From Tenebrio molitor (Eukaryota > Arthropoda > Insecta > Coleoptera > Tenebrionidae), in assembly GCF_963966145.1 (NCBI RefSeq), contig NC_091046.1, forward strand, positions 40,238,001 through 40,302,000: a stretch of 64,000 bases of DNA. Reading direction: 5' to 3'. The notes beneath the pieces are model-generated. The model worked only from the letters and a program-made list of their open reading frames with translations, searched no databases and was not told the origin of the DNA. Numbering within the stretch: position 1 is the first letter of the stretch; every line of letters starts with the position of its first letter. This document shows, in pieces, positions 1 through 10,100 of this stretch. The translations under genes were made by a program, and so were the position numbers.

Positions 1-72
1 ATTAAAACCGTGGATATGCATAATCTGAAACGCGTTTTTTTTTTATTATGATTTTAAAGACTTAAGGCTGTA

Positions 73-219
73 TGACACGATGCTAAATTTTGTAGAAAAT
101 GAGAGAGGACCAATGAACGATCTGACAAAGACAGACTATGATCCTGATCGTTCATTGGTCCTGATCGAGGGTCTCTCTCATTTTCTCACAAATTTTCTAC
201 AAAATTTAGCATCGTGTCA
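73..219. repeat. Foldback (MITE-like) inverted repeat
   Basis: The first ~50 bases (TGACACGATGCTAAATTTTG...) recur as the reverse complement at the right end, with arms continuing through GAGAGAGGACCAATGAACGATC and its inverted partner around 147-180. The right arm carries two short insertions. The short open frame here is a product of the palindrome and is not a gene. A non-autonomous foldback transposon or MITE is the simplest reading; no clear target-site duplication is seen. Confidence 0.75.
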
Positions 220-580
220 AACAAGCTTTACGTCAACAGTTTCTCTTTCGAATATTTTGACTCGTAAAAGAATTAAATAAACAAAAACCTGCAGTTAATG
301 TTTACAATCACTCCTTTCTCTTGAGTTTTCTTGGATGTCCACCATTGACGTCCTTATACTGCTTAAGAAATTTATTAGTTTTTGTTTTTTGTTAATGTTT
401 GAAGTGAACTGAAATCATTGCAGCCAATAACATGTCAAAATATGAATAAACTTTTACACCAAAGGCAGACAATAGAAAATTTTAGTAATGCTTTATTTGG
501 GGCTTTCAGATTCTCGATTACGAACGTAAAAATAACAATTCCAAAGATTAACATTTTTTTTTTTACATATAATGAAAATG

Positions 581-658
581 GCACTTTTTTACACGCAAAA
601 TCGTAGTGGAAGTAGCACTTTTTTACACGAAAAATCGTAGTGAAAGTAGTACTTTTTT
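581..658. repeat. Short tandem repeat, ~34 bp period
   Basis: The unit GCACTTTTTTACACG plus AAAATCGTAGTGGAAGTA is repeated with a 34-base step starting at 581 and 615, and begins a third partial copy at 649. The copies differ at a few positions. No function can be inferred. Confidence 0.8.
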
Positions 659-769
659 GGCATCATTTTATTCCATCTCCTTGGAGATGATTGTCAAAGC
701 ATACCTTTTTTTTTGTAATTTTTCATAAATCCTTTTAGACCAAATTTTTCAACTTACATCGATATGCAA

Positions 770-838
770 AAAAATACTTATTTGCTTGATTAACTCGGGC
801 TACGCTCTCGTTAATCAATCTGCAAATTTGTGAAAAAA
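770..838. repeat. Short hairpin with CGGGCTACGCTCTCG loop
   Basis: TTGATTAAC (786-794) pairs with GTTAATCAA (810-818), and the pairing extends imperfectly outward through the ATTTGC/GCAAAT and TACTT/AAGTA blocks. The loop is rich in CTCG-like bases. Similar hairpins occur elsewhere in the window (for example 29541-29618 and 49480-49545). Confidence 0.5.
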
Positions 839-883
839 AGTATGACTTTCATAATTAGTTGTACAAATAACTATTTCCTATCC

Positions 884-1345
884 CCCATCCCCTTCTTTTC
901 CTGTTCTCTTCCTCCTTTCCATATCTCTCTCATCCATCTTTTCTCCCTTCTGTCATTTCTCGTTCCACGTTCCTACATCTAAATCTCGGCGTCATTTTTG
1001 TTCTTTAGCACTCTTTCTCCTCAGGTACTCCGGAATTTCCTCTGTCATACTTCCTTTTATATCTGGATTCTTTGATTCTTTCCCTTCTTTCTCGCTTGTC
1101 TTTGTCCCTTTCACTCCTCGCTTTATTCATCCATCTTCCTTTTGCTCTTAATCTTTCCACTTTTTCACTGGCATACCTGTTTCTCTGATCATATTTGTCT
1201 CTCTCCTTCTACTCCGTGATTTTTTCTTTTCTCTCCAGCATTCCGTTATCAGCCTGCAACCTTCCCTTTCATCCATTTTGTCTTCAAACTTTGCTGCTGT
1301 CTTTCCCATTTTCTCTCTGACCCTAATCTTCTTACACTCTTAGTT
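884..1345 (-). pseudogene. LINE reverse-transcriptase C-terminal remnant
   Basis: The plus strand looks like a long pyrimidine tract, but the minus strand reads as decayed protein. Around 1200-1080 it gives RNRYASEKVERLRAKGRW, then RDKDKRERRERIKESRY. After a frame change near 1050 it gives EEIPEYLRRKSAKEQ, then an RFRCRN piece near 990. This order resembles the region upstream of the zinc knuckle in LINE polyproteins I know from insects; the assignment is from memory of family patterns. Several stops and frameshifts show it is dead. The strong C/T bias of the plus strand is the antisense of Lys/Arg/Glu-rich codons. Confidence 0.6.
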
Positions 1346-1509
1346 TCTTAAAAAACCCAAAAACAATTATCTATCATATTTTAGATCAGAAGGTGCTCTG
1401 AAAGGTACAGACAGAAAAACACATTTCTTTCTTTAAAATAGTCACAGCTTGACATACAAAAAAACAATTTTTAACATAAATTAACTTATTCAAAACAAAG
1501 ATATCTAAA

Positions 1510-1960
1510 CATGTACACCTAAGATTTTCGAGCCTAATATCTCGGTTATTTGCCATCATAATTTTATGAAATTTCAAATGCAGATATGTTAGACAATTAG
1601 TAATAATAGAATTACCTCAACTTAAAAATTTAATTTTAACACATGTTTCCTTTATTCGAAATTAGGCGCAATTATTATTAAATTGTTAAACACTAAAAAA
1701 TATCTAAATCACTTGTCTGATTCAACGAAAAGATTAGATTTTGTTGTTAAAAATGTGATCTAAATTTTGAAGGTATTTGAGCAGTCATTTTTTGAAACAA
1801 TTGATGCAACGTAGCCAAGTAACATTTTGTACACCCCTTAAAATCTGTCAAAAGTAGCCGCGCTTTATTAGAAAAGTAAAATTGTATAAATTTATTGAAA
1901 TACTTTAAAAATAGACAACAATGGCAGAAATTTCAATATTGTTGAAAAAGGAAACAAATT
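1510..1960 (-). mobile_element. Truncated Tc1/mariner-like element, copy 1
   Basis: Bases from about 1522 (AAGATTTTCGAGCCTAATAT) to about 1955 match the reverse complement of 36600-36150 inside the complete element at 35486-36608, block after block (GCAGATAT.TTAGAC, ACACATGTTTCCTTTAT, ATCACTTGTCTGATTCA, TTGAAGGTATTTGAGCAGT). This copy ends just inside the transposase start region (ATGGCAGAAATTTCAATATTG at 1921) and lacks the rest of the coding part. The outer TIR bases (CAGGGTGTCTCAGC) are badly degraded at 1510-1521. Confidence 0.75.
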
Positions 1961-2034
1961 TTGCAATAAATAGTAAATAGCTTTCACATTTACTCTGATT
2001 GTTTATTTTTGTTAAAAGAATTTTTTTTTAATTA

Positions 2035-2256
2035 CATAACATTTTTGGTTTACAATACAAAAATTTCCGATAATACTGCGGAATCTGGAAAAGTGCCCCA
2101 AATGCTTGCAGCGTTTCCACGTTGAATGGCAAGGGAAATCCTCTCAAAAAGGAATTTCTTTTATTTTGAATCGCCTGATTCCGGTTTCCAATGAAATCGA
2201 TGGTTTCTTTGCACCAAGGGCCTAAAGTTTCAAAGGCTAAGCCTTTAAATATGTAG
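2035..2256 (-). pseudogene. LINE 3' end, copy 1 (C-terminal tail, short UTR, A-tail)
   Basis: Minus-strand reading gives ETLGPWCKETIDFIG, then after a frameshift SLAIQRGNAAS and a terminal SEIFVL before a TAA near 2055. A very short 3' UTR and an A-rich tail follow (plus-strand T run 2022-2030). A second copy over 90% alike by eye lies at 41140-41325. The peptide resembles C-terminal tails of insect non-LTR retrotransposon polyproteins, a recognition from memory. The frameshift and an in-frame stop before the FLFER block make it inactive, and it is heavily 5'-truncated. Confidence 0.6.
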
Positions 2257-3299
2257 TTTTTTTAGTGGACGTTCCATTAATTAATTGTGTTAGTTTATTG
2301 ATATCAAAATAGTTTTATTAATATTGAAACATCGAAATTTGACCATAGTGGCATCATTTTCTGATTAAAATATTATTAATAATTTTTAAAATTGGAAATT
2401 CTCTGCATGCTGGTTTTATTTTCAAAAATCGATATCTCAAGGGCCGTCGGTCCAAAGGACATGTATTTTCCTTCAAAAATATAAAATTATATAAAAATAT
2501 TTCCTTTAAGAAATAAAATTTACCTGTCTGAATCTTTTTCGAAAATCTTTACAGTAATCAAACGATTTCCATTATTTGAAACTTTCAGAGCTCACTGTAT
2601 TTCTTATGTAATATTGTTTATTTGTGCAAGATTTGAATTTGAAATTAAAAAGCGTAAATTCGAGTTAGACCTTCATCAAAATCTTGCAATAAAATTCAGT
2701 CCAGTCATTCTACCTCCTCTAATAATATAGATAATAAATGGAATTTACCATTGTAGCTCAGTGAATTATTATTATCATTTTTAACACCTCGACAGGTATT
2801 TATAAAGTATGCAAACATAATTATTTGAATGAATATATTGATTCAAAACAAATCGGCTTTTAGCAAATTAAACGTAATTATATTAATCGACAAAGCGGAA
2901 ATTTATACTTGTGCAAATATTTTGTTGATAATTGCAATGTTCATTATTGATAGACTATTTTTCGATTCGTGTGCAACAGAGCAATAAGTTTCAATAAATG
3001 TTTATTAAAATGATATATAATATAATTTTACCTGAAATGTTATTTCGTCTGCATTTGTGGCATCCTAATGTAAGTTGCAAAGCTTTTGATGCATTGATAC
3101 AATCAAATCATCACATCTACCAGTTAACGATAAAATTTATTAAAGCTGTGGAACGAGTAGTGACTTTCTCAGCTTAGTGCAGTTGCAGCTTTCACAGCCC
3201 AAGAACAAAACGTATATACGATCTAGCACCCTATTAGAACGCTCTAACCTTGTCGGCTACTTAGACTGAAGCAATAAAAGTCCACCTAACGCTTTGCAG
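2257..3299. other. Gene-free stretch
   Basis: AT-rich sequence with no open frame, repeat pair or splice-bounded exon that I can support. It may hold 5' sequence for the weak plus-strand exon candidate beginning at 3300. Confidence 0.4.
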
Positions 3300-3459
3300 G
3301 AAAGCTGTCGCAAACGTGTAACCGATACTCTAGAGATTTGCATTCACACAGGTCCTTATGGAAAATTGGTGGAAATTTATGAAGGAGAAGGACTCTCCGT
3401 CGAGATAGCCGTACGGGAGGATTCCGTTGCGGAAGTAAAGGAAGAAACTCATAAATAAA
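3300..3459 (+). other. Possible terminal coding exon, product unknown
   Basis: A TTTGCAG acceptor ends at 3299. It is followed by a 52-codon open frame beginning ESCRKRVTDTLEIC and ending VAEVKEETHK before a TAA. A second possible acceptor (CATTCACACAG) lies inside at about 3351. The middle (GPYGKLVEIYEGEG) has protein-like composition for such AT-rich DNA. No upstream exon, domain or homolog is recognised, and it points toward the 3' end of the convergent cuticle gene. It could be chance. Confidence 0.2.
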
Positions 3460-3963
3460 TTGGCCAATCTCGCGTGGAATCTACATTCACACAAGTTACT
3501 ATAAAAAGAAGACAAGAAATGAACAATTTTCCTTTATTGTTCGCCGTAATGAACATGTAAAATCTCTTTATATGACGTTTCGTTTCCTGAAAAACTTTCA
3601 CCGGGTTGCGGAAACTCTTGATAGTGCTATTCAGATTTAACGTGTATGAAGAGATATTAGAATTCCGTGCTTGTCGCTCCTGCGGTTTGGTAAATGCTTT
3701 TATCCATTTTTTCATAAAAGCTCGCCAAACCCAATCCACATTTATTGACCGTTATTAAAAAATAAAACCGTATCGGGGGGAAGGTTTCTATTGTTGGACA
3801 CCAATTATTGGTTTCGCCCATTAAACGCTTTATACTTCTTGTTTTGTGCCGCAGCTCCGACTCTTCAAACAGGCACTTATTGCGTTTCAACGCTACCCAC
3901 AAAGAATAAAAATCGGTCACGTTCTCCCAAAGCTTAAAAATTTTGCTAATTTTATAAAAAACG

Positions 3964-3969
3964 TTTATT
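3964..3969 (-). terminator. Poly(A) signal of the RR cuticular protein gene
   Basis: AATAAA on the minus strand, about 118 bases past the stop codon at 4087-4089. It is the first canonical hexamer downstream and is well placed to end the transcript. Confidence 0.6.
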
Positions 3970-4086
3970 ACGAACTCTACTAAAAATAATTACAAAAATT
4001 AACAATAAAATACGTTATGTAACAGTTTTTCTCTCATTTTTGTGAACAACGCTGCATTTAATTACGCAGCAATCGGAGCGGGGGAT

Positions 4087-4152
4087 TTACTGAAAATGGT
4101 ATTGGATGACGTTTGGCTGTTGACCTTGAGCTTTTTGCTGCACCGGAGCCTC
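4087..4152 (-). CDS. RR cuticular protein, exon 5 (C-terminus)
   Basis: A TTATTGCAG acceptor is followed by 21 codons (EAPVQQKAQGQQPNVIQYHF, then Q) and TAA. It joins in phase 0 to the poly-Gln end of exon 4. The Gln-rich composition matches the rest of the protein. It could be replaced by read-through into the intron (see the open tail at 4393-4534), so the terminal exon is a little less certain than exons 1-4. Confidence 0.75.
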   Translation of the reverse strand, partial: EAPVQQKAQGQQPNVIQYHFQ

Positions 4153-7100
4153 CTGCAATAATAAAAGACCAGTTAATAAATCAGCACGTAATTTAATTAG
4201 AAGTGCTTTCTTATTTGCCCATAATAAGAGAACTTTTTATTTTTAGAATCCAATTTATCGGGAGTAGATCAAAGAGACGATATTGGCTGTTCGCTGCTTT
4301 ATTGCTTTATTGAATAAGTTTGTAATAAATTTGAAATTATCTGTTAGCCGGGAGCACTAATAGCATTACGCGTTCAATTAATTTTTCTACTATTAGCGTC
4401 CGAGGCCAGCTTTGGCGAGATTAATATTTGAGGCTTGGAGCTTTTCAGGATTTTGGTTCAGTTGGGCCGAAAGTGGCGGTTTTGCGGCAGCACCAGTTGG
4501 TCGAAGTTTTTGTGCAAATTTATTCGATACGAACCTGTACGTATTGCTGCTGTTGCTGTTGTCTTTGGAACTGCGGATCGGGTTTTGGTATTTTGACAAC
4601 TATGTCGGTCGGCTGTCTTGTAACCTGCGAAATGCGAATTTATGCTTAATGAGGGACCCGCAAAAAATCGGATTTAATTAAAAGCGAAACGTCGAACCCC
4701 GACAAAATCGAACAATGCGTTGCTAAATTAATTAGGGCTTTTGAATTTGTCGAGGCAGGACCCCTGCTGGAGGTGCACATTGTCTGGAATTAGCGTGGAA
4801 GGGGCCGTTATGTGTGTACAATATGTAAAATATAGTGTAATACAGAAAATCGCGACCTCACCTCTGCTTTGAAGCCCTCTTTGGGATCGGCGGTGTACGT
4901 TACGGTCCTAACAAAACCGTCAGAATCCACGACTGAATAGCTTCCTGTAATTTTGTTCCCTTCCCTTTGTTCCTTGCGATTTTGGTAGTTAGTGTACTGG
5001 TCGTCGTTCACGTCGAATCCGAACTGGTAAGAGGGATTTGGCTGGAACAATTATCGTAAAAAATTATTTGCTCGCCTTAAATAAAATATCAGGCGAAAAT
5101 ACAAACGGACTGCTTACATGTTTCATTTTTGCTGGTTCGAGCCGTTCAAATTGATACTTAAAAAACTGAACGTTGCTTGGCGATAAATGAAACGTTGCCG
5201 TGGAACAAAGGAAAATTGAAGCAGGCAATTTTGTTCAATGCGACGGTACCACTCTGTATTTGCTAACTTTATGAATATTTTATATTGATACGGTTACGTC
5301 AAGTAGAAAGAGGGTCTCATACGAGAACCATTGAAACGTTCTTGAAATAAGTTTTTTTTTCTCTCCTGATATGAACTAACGATAACAAAGACCGAAATGA
5401 GACGTTCCCCTTAAATACGTTACGGCTGAGCTTCGAATAACGAAGTCTCGAATAAACAAATTTCCAAGACGGGTTTGTAAACAGCTAAATATGTAAAAAA
5501 TACTGGAAACTGAATTTCAGGTATGAGAAATATTTTATCAATAATAAGGTTGTGTTAACAAATATCTAAAATTATTTCGCTTCTTGATAATTAAATCTAG
5601 CTAATGCGATGTTGAGGCAAATATTAAAACGGTCGTGTTACGTTTTTCTAGGACTGAAGGCACGGTAGAATTTCGTGACAACGAACTAGCACAAATGTCG
5701 TAAATTACGGAAGTTTTGTCACAACTCAACAAAAGCATGACAAAATGTAAGCCTAGGGTACATTATTTGTTACTTTGCTCTAATATTATGTAAGAAAAAA
5801 AAATATGCTTATTCCCTTAATGTAGACTTACAAAAGTAAGGTCTAATAACCTTTGTGTGATCGAATTTTCAAAATCTGATAACGTTTTGATTTCATATTT
5901 TGTAAAGAAAATTGCAAAGAAAGTATGTGTTTTATCAGTCAGAGATTTTATATCTTCTGACATTGTTAAAAAATGAATAAAATAATAATTTCATTGTCGA
6001 AAAGTTCTTTTAAACATTTCATTATGAATTGAAAATTAATAATCTATCATATAACTTGTGGCACAACCGCAAAGAGCAGCGATGAAATGAGACAACAAAA
6101 CACGAGAAAATCAGAGACCTCGGTGACACAAAAAAAAACTGTAATATGTATGATTAAAGACAAAAGCAGCAATTAGAAAGATGTGTAGAACACTTTAAAG
6201 AAATATTTAATATAAAAACTGAAGGACTAGTAATCGCCAAAGAAGAAAGAATAATAAAATTAAATATAAACATAGAACCACTAGCATAGAAGAAGCATAG
6301 AAGTAGCAATAAATAGTCTAAACAACAATAAAACACCTGGAATAGACTAAATTTTAGGAAACTTACTAAAAGTAGAGGCACACACATTAGACCACTGTAC
6401 ATTACCACTATATTTATAAGAACTTAGCAAGAAGAGGTATTCCCAAGAAATTGGAAAATAGGAGTACCAAAGTACCAAAGAAAGGAAACTTAAAGATACG
6501 AGTATGTAATAATTGAAAAGGAATAACGCTACTGAGCACGCTAAAATATATAATACTTAACAGAATAATAGGTGAAATTGATAAAGGCCCAAGGAAATTA
6601 GAAGGGGACGCTCCTGCATAGACCTAATTAACACACTGAGAATTGCAACAGAACAGTCACCACTCTACCTCTTATTCATAGATTTCGAAAGAGCTTTCGA
6701 TTCGGTTGACAGAGAGAATATCTGGATTGCACTAAATGACAGGGGAATACCACAGAAAATGATGTGTGTACCTGCTACCGCATAACAGTTAATAAATGCA
6801 AAAGAAACTAAAAACACTAGCAGAAGCAGCCAGCAAAGAAAAACAAAAATAATGTGCATAAACGAAGAGAAAATAAACCCTTGAAACTAAGAGAAGAAGG
6901 CATTGAAAAAGTAGACGAATTTATTTACCTGAGCAGAGTTATAGCAAAGAAGAATGGAACAACGAAAGATGCAGGAAAAGAAAAAACAAAGCAAGAAGCA
7001 CATTTTAAAGATGAAACAAGATATGTTGCTCAAATATTTTACCGATTAAAAGAAATTGAAAATGTTCAACCCAATGGTTAAACCGGTGCCCCTGTATGGG

Positions 7101-10100
7101 TCAGAATCGTAGTCAGTTACAAATACCATCAAGAACAAATGAGAGGTTTTCGTCTTAGATCAATATTAAAGATCTGGTGGCCCGCAGTCATTTCCAACCA
7201 AGAACTATGGACACGGACAGAAGAAGGATCAATAAAAACATAAGTAAGAAGAAGAAAGTTTGGATGGCTAGGACACATCTTCAAGAAAAAAGAAAGAAGA
7301 AGTCCCCAAAAAAGCGCTCAAATGGAACCCAAAAGGAAGAAGAACACCAGGTCTACCAAAAGAGTCATGGATTCTTTATCCATCACAATCAGAGGCGAGA
7401 AAGACATTCAGTCAAATGGGATGTATAGCCAATTAAAGACAGAAATGGAAACAATTTATAATTACCCTATGACCCAAGAGGGAAAAATGGGATTTATTAC
7501 TATTACTACTATATTCGTAACCCGTGAACCGGAGCAGCACATTTCTATGGACTCGGGTTGAATTTGCATCTCTTTTCACTCGTTGATATCTTCAATGATA
7601 AATCATACCTCTTGTTGCATTGTAGCTGACATGTTAATAAGAAAAATGTAACACAGCTGGTCGAAGTTAGGACAAGAAAATGTTGCTAATGGAAAATATA
7701 CCGTGAACAATAGTTAACAACCGTGCCATTCTATCTTTTAATAATTCCTGTCCTGTACTAGGATTTTCTTCTATATTTTTTTTTTTATTAACGTTATTGC
7801 ATACTTGCAGAATTACTTTAACAATTACTGTTTCATTTAAAATAAATTTCAAGGAACTCTGTTCAAGTTCGAGAGAACTTGAGGGAACTTCTGTGGTAAC
7901 CTTTTGGCAGCAATATAATTGGCGATTTAGTAAAATTTGAACGAAGCATTGATAAAATATTATCTTAATAAAGTCCATTCAAAAATCAAAAAACCACCAC
8001 GTGTTGCTTTAGGTTGGTAAAATTTAAAAAACCCTACGTAGATATTTTTTCCTATATGTTGCTTTGAATTTCGTTCATACTGTTTTATTAGCAGCACGTT
8101 TCATTTACTTATTGATTCTTATTATTTTTACTTAAACATGCCCAGAAAAACAAGACACTTAATAAACATTTAACCTCAAAATTACAAGTCTCACCACGAG
8201 GAAAATGCGACGTTGGTGGTTTTTTGATTTTTGAATGGACTTTACACTAATTGTACACCAATTACTGCGAAAATGTTGTACCCGTATTTGTAGTTAAGGA
8301 AGTCAACACTCTGAATGACAGTTTTGCCACAAAACGGTAAAAATCTGAATCTCACAACTTTTGAATCAATGTTCTCAGGAATATAAAAAAATTTAATAGC
8401 AAGCTCGCAATCAAAATTTACAAAGAAGATGTAACTAACGCTGAAATAAATTAATTTTTCCTTTTAACAGTACGACCAGATAGTACTGGAAGAAAGAAAT
8501 TTCAAGAAAAATCAAAAACTGTTCTGTGAAACGGTTAAACGGTTTTTCCATTGAGAGTATTTCTCCAGAAAACTTAATTCAGTACAGTACAGTAACTTCA
8601 GACAGAAATTTGAAACTGTCATCTAGTAATCATGTCAAGTAAAAACAAATTTTGAAAATGTTTAAAAATAACTTTTGTGTATAAAAAGAACAGCAAAGTT
8701 TAAAGAGAGTTTGAATCCATTGCAGTTCTATCAAGAAAACAAAGCGTTACCAAGAGGTGCGGTAGCTTTATGAAAAATAAAATCAAAATAAACTCTTCCA
8801 AAAGTCTACTACTAATATAACACCAATGGCGTGGCAAAAATAATATTAATGTAAATAATATAATTCAGTAGAAGAACAAATTATTTTCAAAGAATTTTGC
8901 GTACTCTTCTTGAAAAAAAAACTTGTAGATCTTCTGATGTACAACATTGGATTCGGCGATACTTCAAACAAAGATGTTTTGTCTTGTTTTTGAACAGGAT
9001 TCCAATCACTATGCTCTTTCACAACTTAGATCACCTATGACTTCCTAACTTCCTGACTACTGTCAACCCTCGGTAATACCAATATCCTCAAACAATTTAA
9101 TGGTACGATACACAAACTTGCAATTTCTTCCAAGTGGTTGTAGTGTCTTGAAGACAATACTTTATTCCGCACCATAATAATATGAAGCTCTATAATAACT
9201 ATTTTTTGTCTTCCACCTTACACCATGGCCAAGTCCACGTAATTTTAGAAATCACTGTACGTGTAAACAGAATAAAGACTAAATTACATGACATATGTTG
9301 TATAACAGTTTTCTATTTTTGAAACACTGGCAATGCATTTATCGTTGTAACCACTTTTATAATACATAACAGGTGACGAAACCGCAATATGTGCAGGACA
9401 TTGGTACGCACAATAATTATGTTATGTGGAGACTCTATTCTGTCAAAGTTAGGCAGTCTAGAAATGTAGAAGAAAGATGAAAAGCGATTGGTATTCTTTT
9501 CTTCAAATCTGGAACAGTTGCTACTGTGGCCTTGAAGAAACAGTACCTACAGTTAACGCAGAATAACAATATTCCTCCTAAATATCTTTGGACGTCATAA
9601 ATGAATCTTTATCAATGCGGGCTTAATCTCATGATATACCACAAGCAAGGCAAGGAAGCCAGAATAGTAAAAATACAAGACAGAACCGAATTTTAGTTTT
9701 GTAATGCGCTTAATGAACCGAATTAGATATTTTGTTTGTGCAAATTATGTATTGGATGTTCATTTAAATTTCCCGCCAAAGTGGGCGTTGAGGAGTCGGT
9801 TGTGAACGCACCACTCGTCTTACAGATTAGCATCGCAAAAAGTGAGGTTAGAATTAAACAGATAATCCGTGATCCGTGGTGCGTTCACAATCGACTCTTC
9901 AGCGCCAACTTTGATTGGAAATTTAAATGAACACCCGATACAAATTGTGGAGCATGTTGGCCTTCGAAAAGTGCGGCAAATTTTTGAAAAAACCTCTAAA
10001 CGTTATTTTACTTAATGCATCAGAGATTTGACGTTTTGACGCATCGGGACAAAATCTCGGTGAGGAATCCACGGAGAAGAAAGCGATATTGCGGAACAAC

